Source: Falsibacillus pallidus (lineage in GTDB: Bacteria > Bacillota > Bacilli > Bacillales > DSM-25281). Taken from it: 64,000 nucleotides of DNA. Of the stretch, positions 51,533 to 60,047 are shown in pieces; the first letter of the stretch is position 1, and each line of letters begins with the position of its first letter. Location of the stretch: NCBI RefSeq assembly GCF_003350505.1, contig NZ_QQAY01000013.1:1-64000 (forward strand), given 5' to 3'. The translations under genes and the position numbers were made by a program. Below the pieces are notes generated by a model. It was not told the origin of the DNA. It saw only the letters and a list, made by a program, of their open reading frames with translations, and searched no databases.

Positions 51533-53603
51533 GCAGTTTACTCTCCCTTCCAGTCGAATGAAAGCCAATCCGTCCGTTTTCATCCACATAAGCGGAAAAA
51601 TGCGTCACATCTTGGCTGAACTTGTGACAGACCTTTCCGATTTGGATCACGGTCCCTTCCCTTGCCAGATTCATAGAAATGGTCTTTCCTTGCGGGACCA
51701 CTATTCTTGTCCCGACTCCGGAAACAGATCCGGCTTCTTTAACGAAAACCCCTTCTCGTGCAAAGACGTCTCCGCCTCTCAGAACGCCGTTGATTCTCAC
51801 GGTGCCTCCCGCATGAACTTTTGAATTATAGCAGCCCTGTCCGAATACCATCACATCGCCGCTTGAAAAAATATTGCTGTTAAGGGAATACAGCAGCTCT
51901 ACTGCGCTCCCAGTCTCATCTGCTATTTTATATTGGTCATGCAAGACGCCAAGGTCATGCAGGAGTGTATGGAGCGCATCAAACGAGTGCCATTTATTCG
52001 GGATGGAAGAAAGGAAACACATCCTTAAGTCTTCCGACATGTCCTTCCAGTCCGTTGAAATCCATTGGTCGCCTTTTTCTGCTATTTCGAGGAATTGCTG
52101 GATCAATCCTTTCAGTGTACTGAATTTCTTTTCCATCAAGAGTTTGAGTAGCGGCAGAAGTCCATTTTTTTCATAGTCGCTAAGCTTCCAGGCTGGAACT
52201 TTTCTGAGCTGATCGATGGATTGGATCAATTTACCTACATTTTGTTCCACAGCGTCTAAAATATAGACCAATTCGGAAATGTACATATTGTCTTTCCCTG
52301 CACTGATTGTGCTTCCAATCACATTACGGCTGATAAGGACGGAACTTTTTGAAATGATGGTAGCCATGTTCACATTTTCACTGATCTGAATCACCCCATC
52401 AGCTTCAACAAGCATGGAATTTTCCACATTCCCAAGGATATCAACATCTCCGTTGAATCGGATATTCCCTGATTCAATCGTGACGTCTCCTGAATAGACC
52501 ATCTTTTGCATGATAGAGATTTTAACGAGCTGTCCTGATTTTTCTAAATATGGGCGGCCGGATTCAGAAGCCACCAATTTTCCGACCCCATCGGTTTCAA
52601 CGAGCATGACGCCTTTTCCCGTCTGGATGACAAGTGGAAATGTCTGTTTGGCAGGCAGCGGTTTATTGGTCACGGTTTTGCCTGGAATGCCGGGGATTGG
52701 CGGATGTACAAGGGCGATTACCTGTCCTTGTGAGACGCTTGGAACCGAGCGGATTTCCCTGAAATCAACCGTCCCATTGGCTCGTTTTTTCGGACCATTC
52801 TCTTTATCTTCAAAAGCAGAAATCACTTCCAGATAGCCATTCTGCCCTTCAATCGATTCAATTCCCTTGGCAACGACAAAGCTTCCAGGCTTATCTGTTT
52901 CTATCGCTTTCATCATTTCCTGATGATGGAAGCCGTGTATGACATTTAAGGATTCGAGCTTATTGATAATGGCTTCATAGGTCAGTGTATTTTGGCTGCT
53001 TCGTACTTCCTGTGCTTCTAAAAATACATGTTGGGCTGGCGGGCAGTCTTTTACAGAGCGGATGATTTTCACTCCCGGCTCGACATGGAGGGTAACGGCG
53101 AGATGCGCAGAATCCATTTCGATGCGCCATTTCGTTTCGGTCTCCTCACTATCCACCTTGATTTCAAAGTGGTCGCCTTCCTCTACGATGGTCGTTCCTT
53201 CAGATAGAAAGCCATTTTTATAAAGTTTAATGTATTTTCCTGTACTGATGGTCGGGAATTGTGTTGGGGATGGCTGTCCGATGATTTGGCCATTTTTAAT
53301 CTCCACCATGCCTTTTAGACCCTTCTCTTCCTTGAAGAGTTCTTCAATGACTTCTTCTAATGAAGTGGATGTATCATCCAATTGTTCATCGATCATTGAT
53401 TCCCAATTGTGTTCTTTTTTTGGTTTAGTGGAGGACTTTTGTTTCGTTATTCTGACGACAGCCGGCTTTGCACGGAGAAATTTCTTCGTTTCCATTTCAA
53501 GGATTTCAATCGACACCTCTTCACGGGCAGCGCCTAAAATCGTCAACCCCATTTCGACCGCATCGTTGACACATTTTCCTCTGGATACAATTGATTGACT
53601 CAT
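51519..53603 (-). CDS. FapA (DUF342)-family protein downstream of a GEMM-I riboswitch
   Basis: 694 aa. The first 230 residues contain a Jag-N-like start (SQSIVSRGKCVNDAVEMGLTILGAAREEVSIEILE) and linker. The DUF342 part (about 240-690) has the polymer-forming beta-helix core (GNIRFNGDVDILGNVENSML, VNMATIISKSSVLISRNVIG) and ends in similar short repeats (VHAGGTVRINGVLRGGDVFA). Family members are cytosolic and linked to flagella, motility or surface attachment, without a proven biochemical role. AAAGGAG precedes the ATG. A riboswitch lies about 255 bases upstream, and the STAS gene is coupled downstream. Confidence 0.88.
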   Translation of the reverse strand: MSQSIVSRGKCVNDAVEMGLTILGAAREEVSIEILEMETKKFLRAKPAVVRITKQKSSTKPKKEHNWESMIDEQLDDTSTSLEEVIEELFKEEKGLKGMVEIKNGQIIGQPSPTQFPTISTGKYIKLYKNGFLSEGTTIVEEGDHFEIKVDSEETETKWRIEMDSAHLAVTLHVEPGVKIIRSVKDCPPAQHVFLEAQEVRSSQNTLTYEAIINKLESLNVIHGFHHQEMMKAIETDKPGSFVVAKGIESIEGQNGYLEVISAFEDKENGPKKRANGTVDFREIRSVPSVSQGQVIALVHPPIPGIPGKTVTNKPLPAKQTFPLVIQTGKGVMLVETDGVGKLVASESGRPYLEKSGQLVKISIMQKMVYSGDVTIESGNIRFNGDVDILGNVENSMLVEADGVIQISENVNMATIISKSSVLISRNVIGSTISAGKDNMYISELVYILDAVEQNVGKLIQSIDQLRKVPAWKLSDYEKNGLLPLLKLLMEKKFSTLKGLIQQFLEIAEKGDQWISTDWKDMSEDLRMCFLSSIPNKWHSFDALHTLLHDLGVLHDQYKIADETGSAVELLYSLNSNIFSSGDVMVFGQGCYNSKVHAGGTVRINGVLRGGDVFAREGVFVKEAGSVSGVGTRIVVPQGKTISMNLAREGTVIQIGKVCHKFSQDVTHFSAYVDENGRIGFHSTGRESKLHVQI

Positions 53604-53857
53604 CTGGAATCTACTCCTTTACTTTGATTACGGAAGAATGAATACAGACATTATTCCTCTTTAGGAAGAGCTTCTGATTTTCTATTCACCGCTACTGTCT
53701 ATTTTTTGAAAATAAAAAGCTGCCCCAGTCATTTGTGAAACTCCTTCATCCAAGGAATCAGCCTCTGGTAAAAGTGCTGATCTGCTTGGAAGAAAGTGTA
53801 CAAAAAAGAATGGGACAGCCATTAACAGGGATTTAAATTCCTGTGACTTATAGTGCG
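53604..53857. other. Leader between riboswitch 3 and the FapA-like gene
   Basis: About 250 bases. It holds ACAGGAATTTAAATCCCTGT as an imperfect hairpin and AATGG-CTGTC-CCATT followed by CTTTTTTG. A frame of 46 codons starting at the ATG near 53823 lacks a ribosome site and I do not call it. Confidence 0.5.
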
Positions 53858-53957
53858 TTCCATCCTTTCGGCGGCCCGGCTGCCATTGTCTTTCCAACGT
53901 TAGGCCCGTGGCTTTGCGTCCTCACTTTTCAATGAGTTTGCCTTTATCGAGGATTTA
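53858..53957 (-). promoter_or_regulatory. GEMM-I (c-di-GMP-I) riboswitch 3
   Basis: On the minus strand the blocks run AATCCTCG, AAAGGCAAA, a 6-bp stem with GAAA loop (CTCATTGAAAAGTGAG), GACGCAAAGCC, GGGCCTAA, a P2-type hairpin, GCCGGGCCGCCGA and AAGGATGG. AATCC and GGAT(G/T) close the outer stem. This fits the GEMM-I consensus better than the other two copies. Behind it lie a 5-bp hairpin and a run of six T (minus strand, near 53798-53815) that could be a terminator. Control of the FapA-STAS unit by transcription is therefore possible. Confidence 0.93.
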
Positions 53958-53992
53958 ACCTTTGTATTCGGTCAAAATTCGAATTTTAATGT

Positions 53993-54742
53993 TTATATTA
54001 TGAAGATCTTTTCCTTTAATCCTGTTTCCAGCTTTTGCGGTTCACCAAGGAGATAGCCTTGCACTATAGGGACATTCAGCATTTTGGCTTGAGCTAAGTC
54101 CACATCCTGTTCAACGCCCTCGAGGATGAATGTCATCTGCGGGTCCAGGTATTGCGACAGCATAGAAATCGTTTCCTGCTTTTCTTTTGAATAAGCAAGG
54201 CCTTCTGAAAAATAACGGTCCAGTTTGACAAATGTGGGTTTAAAATCAATCATCTTTTGAAATGTGGCCGCTCCTTTTCCGACATCGTCAAGAGCAATAA
54301 GGAAACCGAATTTCTTGATGACATCCAGCTTTTGAGGGAGATCCGGGTCGTTCCAAGCGTATTCTTCTTCAATCGTTTCGTTCATTTCCAGCACTACCCG
54401 CCCCGGCAATTCCGGATGCTTTTCAATAAGCCTGATCAATAATTCGATAAAATCCGGATGTAGGATTGTAGAAGGATAAACATTGAGAAATAGCAGCTGC
54501 TGATCGAAGTCCATGAATGGAAATTGTTCAATTGCTTTTACAAATGACAAAGTATCAAATTCATAAAGAAGACCTTCTGAACGCGCTTCATCAAATAGCT
54601 CTTCCGGATTGATCCGGTTTCCGCTGCCAAATCTCAATAATCCCTCATACCCGTAGACCTTCCAATGAGCAATACGCCAGATTGGCTGAAAATAGTGTTC
54701 CACACTCCCACTATGAATGATTTTTTCCACACTTGATTGCAT
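53993..54742 (-). CDS. EAL-domain c-di-GMP phosphodiesterase
   Basis: 249 aa stand-alone EAL domain. YGYEGLLRFG is the EAL signature (here EGL), LFLNVYPST the metal-binding Asn strand, VVLEMNETIEEE the glutamate, LIALDDVGKGAAT the DD(V/F)G loop and FVKLDRYF the lysine strand; ILEGVEQ and VQGYLLGEP end the domain. All metal ligands appear present, so it should cut c-di-GMP to pGpG. No sensor domain or GGDEF. GGAGGGG is upstream. It lies just ahead of riboswitch 3, so ligand destruction and ligand sensing are encoded side by side. Confidence 0.92.
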   Translation of the reverse strand: MQSSVEKIIHSGSVEHYFQPIWRIAHWKVYGYEGLLRFGSGNRINPEELFDEARSEGLLYEFDTLSFVKAIEQFPFMDFDQQLLFLNVYPSTILHPDFIELLIRLIEKHPELPGRVVLEMNETIEEEYAWNDPDLPQKLDVIKKFGFLIALDDVGKGAATFQKMIDFKPTFVKLDRYFSEGLAYSKEKQETISMLSQYLDPQMTFILEGVEQDVDLAQAKMLNVPIVQGYLLGEPQKLETGLKEKIFII

Positions 54743-55073
54743 CTGCTTTCCCCTCCTTTTTCCTTCTTATGCTTTGTTATTCCCACTATAACTTTAGTCC
54801 CATTAAGTGTCTAATGGACTCAGGACCTTTCATGCACAAAAAGGGACATTTCAGACTCCCTTTCATGACATTCATGTACAAAACCGGACATAATACAACA
54901 AATTTCGAATAATTTGAATAAATATAAAACATCTGTGAATATTTATAAAAACTGGGACTTGGGGACAGGTCCCTCGTCCCAATTGGGGATAGTGTGAAGT
55001 AACACGACGGTGGATTTTATGAAAGTAATGCGGAGTGTGGGACACGGGACCTGTCCCCATTTGTCCCATCTGC
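54743..55073. other. Intergenic region with direct repeats and palindromes
   Basis: Contains two copies of TTCATG(C/T)ACAAAA followed by GGACAT-like ends at 54829-54849 and 54871-54891, 42 bases apart, then GGGACAGG palindromes at 54960-54982 and 55036-55060. No gene is supported. The repeats lie 85-150 bases before the EAL start. Confidence 0.5.
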
Positions 55074-55114
55074 ACAAAAAAATGCCAGCAGAATTTGGGA
55101 TTCTGCTGGCATCT
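55074..55114 (-). terminator. Terminator of the CheY-like gene
   Basis: ATGCCAGCAGAAT pairs with ATTCTGCTGGCAT, followed by TTTTTTT on the minus strand; the stop codon of the response regulator lies next to it. Confidence 0.92.
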
Positions 55115-55115
55115 G

Positions 55116-55475
55116 TTAGTCTGTCAATCTATTCAACAATGGAATGAGCCCTTCAAAATGGGGCTTTCCAATAAAGTATTTCGCGCCAAATTCTTTTGCT
55201 TGATCCATCAATTGCTTCTTTCCGATGGCTGAACACATGATGATCTTGGCTTCAGGATTCATGTGCAGGATCTGCCTCAATGCATAGAGGCCATTAAAAA
55301 ATTCCATCGTGTTGTCAAGCAAGACAATATCTGGTTGACATTGCTGGTATTCTAAAACCGCAGTATGGCCATTGACAGCTTCTGCTGCTACTCGATATGG
55401 CGTATTCGCCAATTTAGACTTCACAAAATTACGAAAAAAATTAGATTCCTCCGCCAATAAAATGGTCTTCAACAT
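55116..55475 (-). CDS. CheY-like single-domain response regulator
   Basis: 119 aa, receiver only. Phospho-acceptor Asp in DIVLLDNTM, Ser in IIMCSAIGK, Lys in YFIGKPH. The N-terminal acidic pair that holds magnesium is EE (LLAEES) in place of the usual DD, and TM follows the Asp where MP is normal, so it belongs to a divergent subgroup. AAAGGTGAT precedes the ATG. It may take phosphate from one of the nearby kinases. Confidence 0.88.
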   Translation of the reverse strand: MLKTILLAEESNFFRNFVKSKLANTPYRVAAEAVNGHTAVLEYQQCQPDIVLLDNTMEFFNGLYALRQILHMNPEAKIIMCSAIGKKQLMDQAKEFGAKYFIGKPHFEGLIPLLNRLTD

Positions 55476-55677
55476 TCATCACCTTTCCCTCAGATCCGGC
55501 AAATAAATGGGAAGGAAATTGGTGCTGGGTTCACTGAAACCCTTTTTCATCTGTCGTTCTATTACTTACTGCCTATTCGCCTAAGATAGAATAGCATAGA
55601 ATAAGGAAAATAATAGAATTTAGTTTATTTTTAATAGAACGATAATTTACAAGATTCAATTAAGGGGCTTAAATGGA

Positions 55678-55854
55678 CTACGTTATTGATTTTTCACTAG
55701 CCTCCAGTTCATTTTGTACATCCCTGGGACCCCTGTTTCTTTCGAGCAGTTCTTCTCTCAAAATCTCAATAAATTCATGGGATAAGGAAAATTTGCATGC
55801 TTTCTTGTAGGCTTCTACCAGCTCTTTGTCATTTAAAAATCGCAGCGAATCCAT
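55678..55854 (-). CDS. sda: Sporulation histidine kinase inhibitor Sda
   Basis: 58 aa from the ATG at 55854, with AAAGGGTGAT before it. FLNDKELVEAYKKACKFSLS and EFIEILREELLERNRG form the helical hairpin of the Sda family, which binds the dimerisation domain of KinA-type kinases and delays sporulation when replication is disturbed. It has a longer C-terminal tail than B. subtilis Sda (46 aa). Confidence 0.88.
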   Translation of the reverse strand: MDSLRFLNDKELVEAYKKACKFSLSHEFIEILREELLERNRGPRDVQNELEASEKSIT

Positions 55855-56070
55855 TTTTATCACCCTTTCCCTTATTTTAAAGTGGATGATTATGCAGCAC
55901 GCGATGATTCTCTTAGGTATATTGTATCTTTAAACCTATTAATATACAATATATTTTATAAAAAACCATCCTTAACATAGGTCTTTACACACTTTAAAAT
56001 TCTATTTTTTGATTAGCTGCAATGTTATATAATTTGAATACGATAATCATTATTAAAGGGGATGGATGGC

Positions 56071-56442
56071 ATGAGATACCAAAGGGAAGAAGCCTTCCGT
56101 TATGTGTTTCCTAAGCCGCTCGATGCTCATTTTACGATCATAGAAATCAATGGTCGTCCCGTTTCTTCATCCGAAGGGGGAGCTAAATTGATAGATTTAA
56201 GCCCCAGCGGCATGAAACTCTCAACTGCTCTTCATATTCCAGTGTCACAAAGTCAAAAGGTCAAGCTCAGCATCCGTTTTTCAATAAATGACCATGAATA
56301 TACAATCATTTCGGAAATGGTGTGGGAAGAACCCCATGCAGGTGCATATTATTATGGAGTTCATTTTCTCGCTGACGAACCATTGCAGCAAGAGATCATT
56401 AGTGAATTGAAGCAATATGCGAGGACAGTGCGTAATGATTAA
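56071..56442 (+). CDS. PilZ-domain protein
   Basis: 123 aa from the ATG at 56071, nine bases after AAAGGGG; an ATG three codons earlier touches the ribosome site. PilZ fold with IDLSPSGMKL, the (D/N)xSxxG motif of the c-di-GMP pocket. The arginine motif reads QREEAFRY, where QRRxxxR is usual, so the first arginine of RxxxR is Glu. Binding may be weakened. It is convergent with the chemoreceptor gene and shares a bidirectional terminator with it. Confidence 0.87.
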   Translation: MRYQREEAFRYVFPKPLDAHFTIIEINGRPVSSSEGGAKLIDLSPSGMKLSTALHIPVSQSQKVKLSIRFSINDHEYTIISEMVWEEPHAGAYYYGVHFLADEPLQQEIISELKQYARTVRND

Positions 56443-56471
56443 ATCAACAAGCTTTAAAAAAAGTCCCAATT

Positions 56472-56518
56472 AGAAAAAAAAGCAGATCCTATCGAGTGAC
56501 AGGATCTGCTTTTTTTCA
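56472..56518. terminator. Bidirectional terminator between PilZ and chemoreceptor genes
   Basis: AGCAGATCCT pairs with AGGATCTGCT around ATCGAGTGAC, with eight A before and seven T after. Confidence 0.92.
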
Positions 56519-56546
56519 AGTCATAACATGATTCGAAATGACGCCA

Positions 56547-58250
56547 TTAGATTTTGAATTGTCTCACTAGGCTATTCAAACTGTCAGCGAGTTTTGCCAA
56601 GTCAGTGGAGCTTTTTGCTACTTCTTCCATGATGCTGTTGGACTGCTGAACCGTTGCGGTTGTCTGCTCGATTCCTGCTGCTGATTCCTCTGTTACCGCT
56701 GCAATGCTTTCGATAGCCGTATTCATTTCACCGGATTCGCTTGAAATCTGTGCCATGTTGGCGCCGATTTCATTCATCTGGCCGACCATGGCATTGATGG
56801 ATTCCTTCAGCATGTCAAATGTTTCCCCAGTGATTTTAACGCTTTCCGTTCCTTTTTTCACCTGTTCAAAGCTATCCACAAGCGAGGTCGAAATGAGAGA
56901 GGATTGCTGCTGGATTCCTTCTACATTGGACACGATGCCTGAAAGAGAGTTGGTCACTTCTTCCGCAAGCTTCCTAACCTCATCAGCTACCACTGCGAAG
57001 CCTCGTCCATGCTCTCCTGCCCTTGCTGCTTCAATGGCCGCGTTGAGCGCCAATAGATTGGTTTGGTCAGCGATTCCTTGAATCACTTCTACCAGCGTGG
57101 ATATTTCCCTTGATTGTGCTTCAAGGCCGCTCATTTTTTTCGAAACATCCTCCACCGTTTCAAAAATCTTGTTCATGGCACCTATGGATTCATTCATCAA
57201 GCTGCTTCCTTCATTGGTTTTCTCTAAAACCACCATAGAGGAAGCCGTTACATTTTCCCCTAAATCATTTGTTTTCGAGACTGTGCTGCTGTAAGTTTTC
57301 ATTCTTTCTGTCAATTCACCGGCAGAGCTTGCCTGCTGGTCAGCCCCTGCAGAAAGCTGCTGCATCGTAGCCGCAATCTGCTCTGTGCCAGTCAACACTT
57401 CATTCGAGGACTGCGTCAATTCTTCACTTTGTCCCGTCACTCTTTCCGAAACTTCTTGGATTTCTTTGACCAATCGAGAAAGCTGGTTTTTCATATGTGA
57501 GATGGACGTGCTGAGCTGCCCGATCTCGTCTTTCCCCTTATAATCCAAGTCAGGAATATTTAAATTTCCTTCTGCTATGGAATTTGCAGTCGTAACGACC
57601 TTTTTCAAATTCAAGCGGATTGCGCGGTTGATAAGTAAAATAAGTGCGATTCCAATAATTGAAGCCGCTACGATGGAAATCAACAGGATGAAAAAGCTTT
57701 TTGCCAACCCTGCATTAGTGTCCTGCTCCGCTTGGCTCCTGGATTTTTCAACAGTTTGTTCAAGTGAATCCAGCTTCGCGATTGCTTGCGGACGAAGCAC
57801 ACTAATCTGATTCAAAATCTGGGCAGATTGGCCTGTGTTTCCACTATCCACAGCTGAGACAAATTGATTTAAAAATAGGTCATCCATTTTGTCATTAAAT
57901 GAGGTAACAGTCATGAACAAATCTTTTTCCTGCTGTGTATCGATGCTTGGTTCGATATCCTTCATAAGCTGATTGAACTGGTCTATCCTTTCTTTGTACT
58001 GTTTCACTACATCTTGGCTGGGACTTCTTTGATAATCATAGACCCTGATGGATTTTGAACGGAACAATGAACCCATTTCTGTAATGGCCACGGAACGGTC
58101 GCTCTGACGCCCCAGTCTTTCAACACTATCGTTGATAACTTTTAATTGTGTGAATACCAATAATGCTGCGATAATGAACAGCAATACAACGGTACCAAGC
58201 GCAAATAAATATTTGCCGCCTATCTTGATATCTCTCCACTTCTGTCTCAT
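56547..58250 (-). CDS. Methyl-accepting chemotaxis protein
   Basis: 567 aa. First membrane helix at about 12-34 ([20 protein letters not shown]), a four-helix-bundle sensor (about 35-185), second helix at about 186-208 ([20 protein letters not shown]), HAMP domain, and the long cytoplasmic coiled coil. The kinase-contact hairpin is [20 protein letters not shown] followed by [19 protein letters not shown]. It modulates CheA in response to an external ligand. GAGGGGGAAACGT precedes the ATG. Confidence 0.95.
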   Translation of the reverse strand: MRQKWRDIKIGGKYLFALGTVVLLFIIAALLVFTQLKVINDSVERLGRQSDRSVAITEMGSLFRSKSIRVYDYQRSPSQDVVKQYKERIDQFNQLMKDIEPSIDTQQEKDLFMTVTSFNDKMDDLFLNQFVSAVDSGNTGQSAQILNQISVLRPQAIAKLDSLEQTVEKSRSQAEQDTNAGLAKSFFILLISIVAASIIGIALILLINRAIRLNLKKVVTTANSIAEGNLNIPDLDYKGKDEIGQLSTSISHMKNQLSRLVKEIQEVSERVTGQSEELTQSSNEVLTGTEQIAATMQQLSAGADQQASSAGELTERMKTYSSTVSKTNDLGENVTASSMVVLEKTNEGSSLMNESIGAMNKIFETVEDVSKKMSGLEAQSREISTLVEVIQGIADQTNLLALNAAIEAARAGEHGRGFAVVADEVRKLAEEVTNSLSGIVSNVEGIQQQSSLISTSLVDSFEQVKKGTESVKITGETFDMLKESINAMVGQMNEIGANMAQISSESGEMNTAIESIAAVTEESAAGIEQTTATVQQSNSIMEEVAKSSTDLAKLADSLNSLVRQFKI

Positions 58251-58386
58251 ACGTTTCCCCCTCTGATTGTCCTCTTAAAGTGGTGCTTTCTATTATTCAG
58301 GTAAATTTACAAACCTACTCCTTTCTTATATCGGCCGATAGTCACGACATTTTACAACAAAATTCGCGATTTGTATTTTCATAAAT

Positions 58387-58432
58387 AAAAAGCCCCGAAG
58401 TTCAGACGTAAACTGAACTTCGGGGCTTTGCA
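58387..58432 (-). terminator. Terminator of the thioredoxin-like gene
   Basis: AAAGCCCCGAAGTTCAG pairs with CTGAACTTCGGGGCTTT; T-rich on both strands. Confidence 0.92.
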
Positions 58433-58436
58433 CAAA

Positions 58437-58988
58437 TTATTTTATTTTTTCTTTTATGCTTTCATAAACTGTTTCCCATACACTTCGGTCCGCTGTATAT
58501 TTATTCGTCAATGTTTGGATCATCTTCTGCTGTTTCTCTTTAAAGTCCGGTGCTTCTTTATCAGGCATATCGGCGCGGACTTGATCCACAAATTCCTGCA
58601 CTTTTGGAGCACGCGGCCCCCATACAGCTTCTTCTTCACCTGCTGCATTGATAAAGATGAAAATCGGGATTGCCCTTGACGTTCCATTCGTTAAATATTG
58701 GTCCATCAGTTCAAGGTTTTGATCCCTTGAAAGAAGGCTCATTTCGATGTCTGCTGCTTCAGCAATTTTCATCAAGATCGGGACATTCACCATAGCGTCC
58801 CCACACCAATCTTCTGTCAGGACAATCACTCGAAGCCCCCGTTCAGCCACAGAGTTCCATAATGAACGATCTCCTTCTGGAATATTGAATCCTTCATAAA
58901 CCATTTGTAAATTTTCTTTATGCACCTGCATAGAATCTATATAATCCTTAGGCTTCATGCCTTTTTCAAACCAATTGTTCAGCGTCAT
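58437..58988 (-). CDS. Thioredoxin-family protein
   Basis: 183 aa. Core thioredoxin fold from about residue 50: LRVIVLTEDWCGDAMVNVPIL, where WCGDA replaces the usual CxxC, so only one cysteine of the pair is present. SRAIPIFIFINAAGEE contains the cis-Pro. The C-terminal 50 residues are an extra helix. Cytosolic. AAAGGAG precedes the ATG. Members of this monothiol group have no assigned substrate. Confidence 0.88.
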   Translation of the reverse strand: MTLNNWFEKGMKPKDYIDSMQVHKENLQMVYEGFNIPEGDRSLWNSVAERGLRVIVLTEDWCGDAMVNVPILMKIAEAADIEMSLLSRDQNLELMDQYLTNGTSRAIPIFIFINAAGEEEAVWGPRAPKVQEFVDQVRADMPDKEAPDFKEKQQKMIQTLTNKYTADRSVWETVYESIKEKIK

Positions 58989-59094
58989 CTGCTTAACTCC
59001 TTTTTAATGTAAAACTACCATATTTCCCGAAAAAATGCCTCAAAAAGCACTTCCCTCTTTTAAATCAGCAGGCTATTGATTTAAAACTACACCG

Positions 59095-59532
59095 TTATTT
59101 TTTCGTATATTTTGTACTTCTTTCAAATTCAGAATCCACCTGTTTTTTGATTGTGATAAGCAGTAAAGCTGCCAACACACCAGCTGAATCGATGAACATA
59201 TCGACAAACCTTCCGTCGCGGGAAAAATATAATTGAAGAATCTCAGTCGTGATGGCATATCCTATTGATACCAATAGCGTCAAACGATATTTTCTTACCC
59301 AAGAAAAAACCAGCAAAGCAAAAATGGTAAAACTAGAAAAATGACCGATTTTTTGAATGATATATGGCTGGTCTTGGAGGTCCGTAAAGTTGAATTGAAA
59401 CAATTCAAAAAAGTTTGGTTCAGGATTAAATCTAAATCCAATCATTCCCCTATACATCAAATCATCGAAGCTTTGAGTACATGTAAACAGAAAAATTAAA
59501 GCGGCCACTAAAACTATCTGGATAATTTTCAA
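59095..59532 (-). CDS. VanZ-family membrane protein
   Basis: 145 aa from a TTG at 59532, nine bases after GAGGTG. Four membrane helices; the VanZ hallmarks are QKIGHFSSFTIFALLVF and the acidic SIGYAITTEILQLYFSRDGRFVDMFIDSAGVL-type loop. VanZ-like proteins are linked to teicoplanin resistance in some strains but are mostly of unknown role. Confidence 0.85.
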   Translation of the reverse strand: MKIIQIVLVAALIFLFTCTQSFDDLMYRGMIGFRFNPEPNFFELFQFNFTDLQDQPYIIQKIGHFSSFTIFALLVFSWVRKYRLTLLVSIGYAITTEILQLYFSRDGRFVDMFIDSAGVLAALLLITIKKQVDSEFERSTKYTKK

Positions 59533-59621
59533 GCTTGGAAACACCTCTTTTACTATCAAAATCTTTATTAAAGTATAGTCTCTAAACCGTCAATCTATAC
59601 TTAGCAGGAGGCTCCAAACCC

Positions 59622-59771
59622 TTAGGCTAGTTCACTCTCATCGTTTTCTTCCTTCAAAAGAGGTTCAAGATCCTTTTCGAGCAGCATCAATATTTTATAT
59701 GCATCCATATTTTCATTTTTACTCAACTGGATAGATTTTTCTAATATCTTATATAACTCTTGTGTTTTCAC
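59622..59771 (-). CDS. 49-aa helical acidic protein
   Basis: A GTG at 59771 lies nine bases after AAAGGAG and gives a 49-residue protein (VKTQELYKILEKSIQLSKNE then MDAYKILMLLEKDLEPLLKE). The frame is open for 81 more codons upstream, but that part has no ribosome site and crosses the divergent murB promoter, so I leave it out. I do not recognise the product. Confidence 0.65.
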   Translation of the reverse strand: MKTQELYKILEKSIQLSKNENMDAYKILMLLEKDLEPLLKEENDESELA

Positions 59772-60047
59772 TTCTATAGCTCCTTTATACTTTCTTTTTA
59801 AAACTGTACCAAAAGAACTGAAAGAAAACATTACATTTCCAATAAATTCCGGAAATGAAATAATGACAATTGTCGACAAAAACCGAGAAATGCAGCCGTT
59901 TGCAGGATTAGTCTCTCCGTTGTGAGGGTATTGAAGAGTTAGGAAACCAAATGGTAATAAGAGAGGATTTAACTTTTCGGTTGATTCATCATATAATGAT
60001 GAGGGGACTTTCACCCAATTTATTGACTACTTTACTAGGATGATTAA

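Noticed and set aside
53682-53897. 71-codon minus-strand frame
   Set aside because: It starts with TTG inside riboswitch 3, has no ribosome site, and its residues simply read through the aptamer and leader.
59772-60014. N-terminal extension of the 49-aa protein to 130 residues
   Set aside because: The extension has no ribosome site and runs through the murB promoter region, while a good AAAGGAG stands before the internal GTG.
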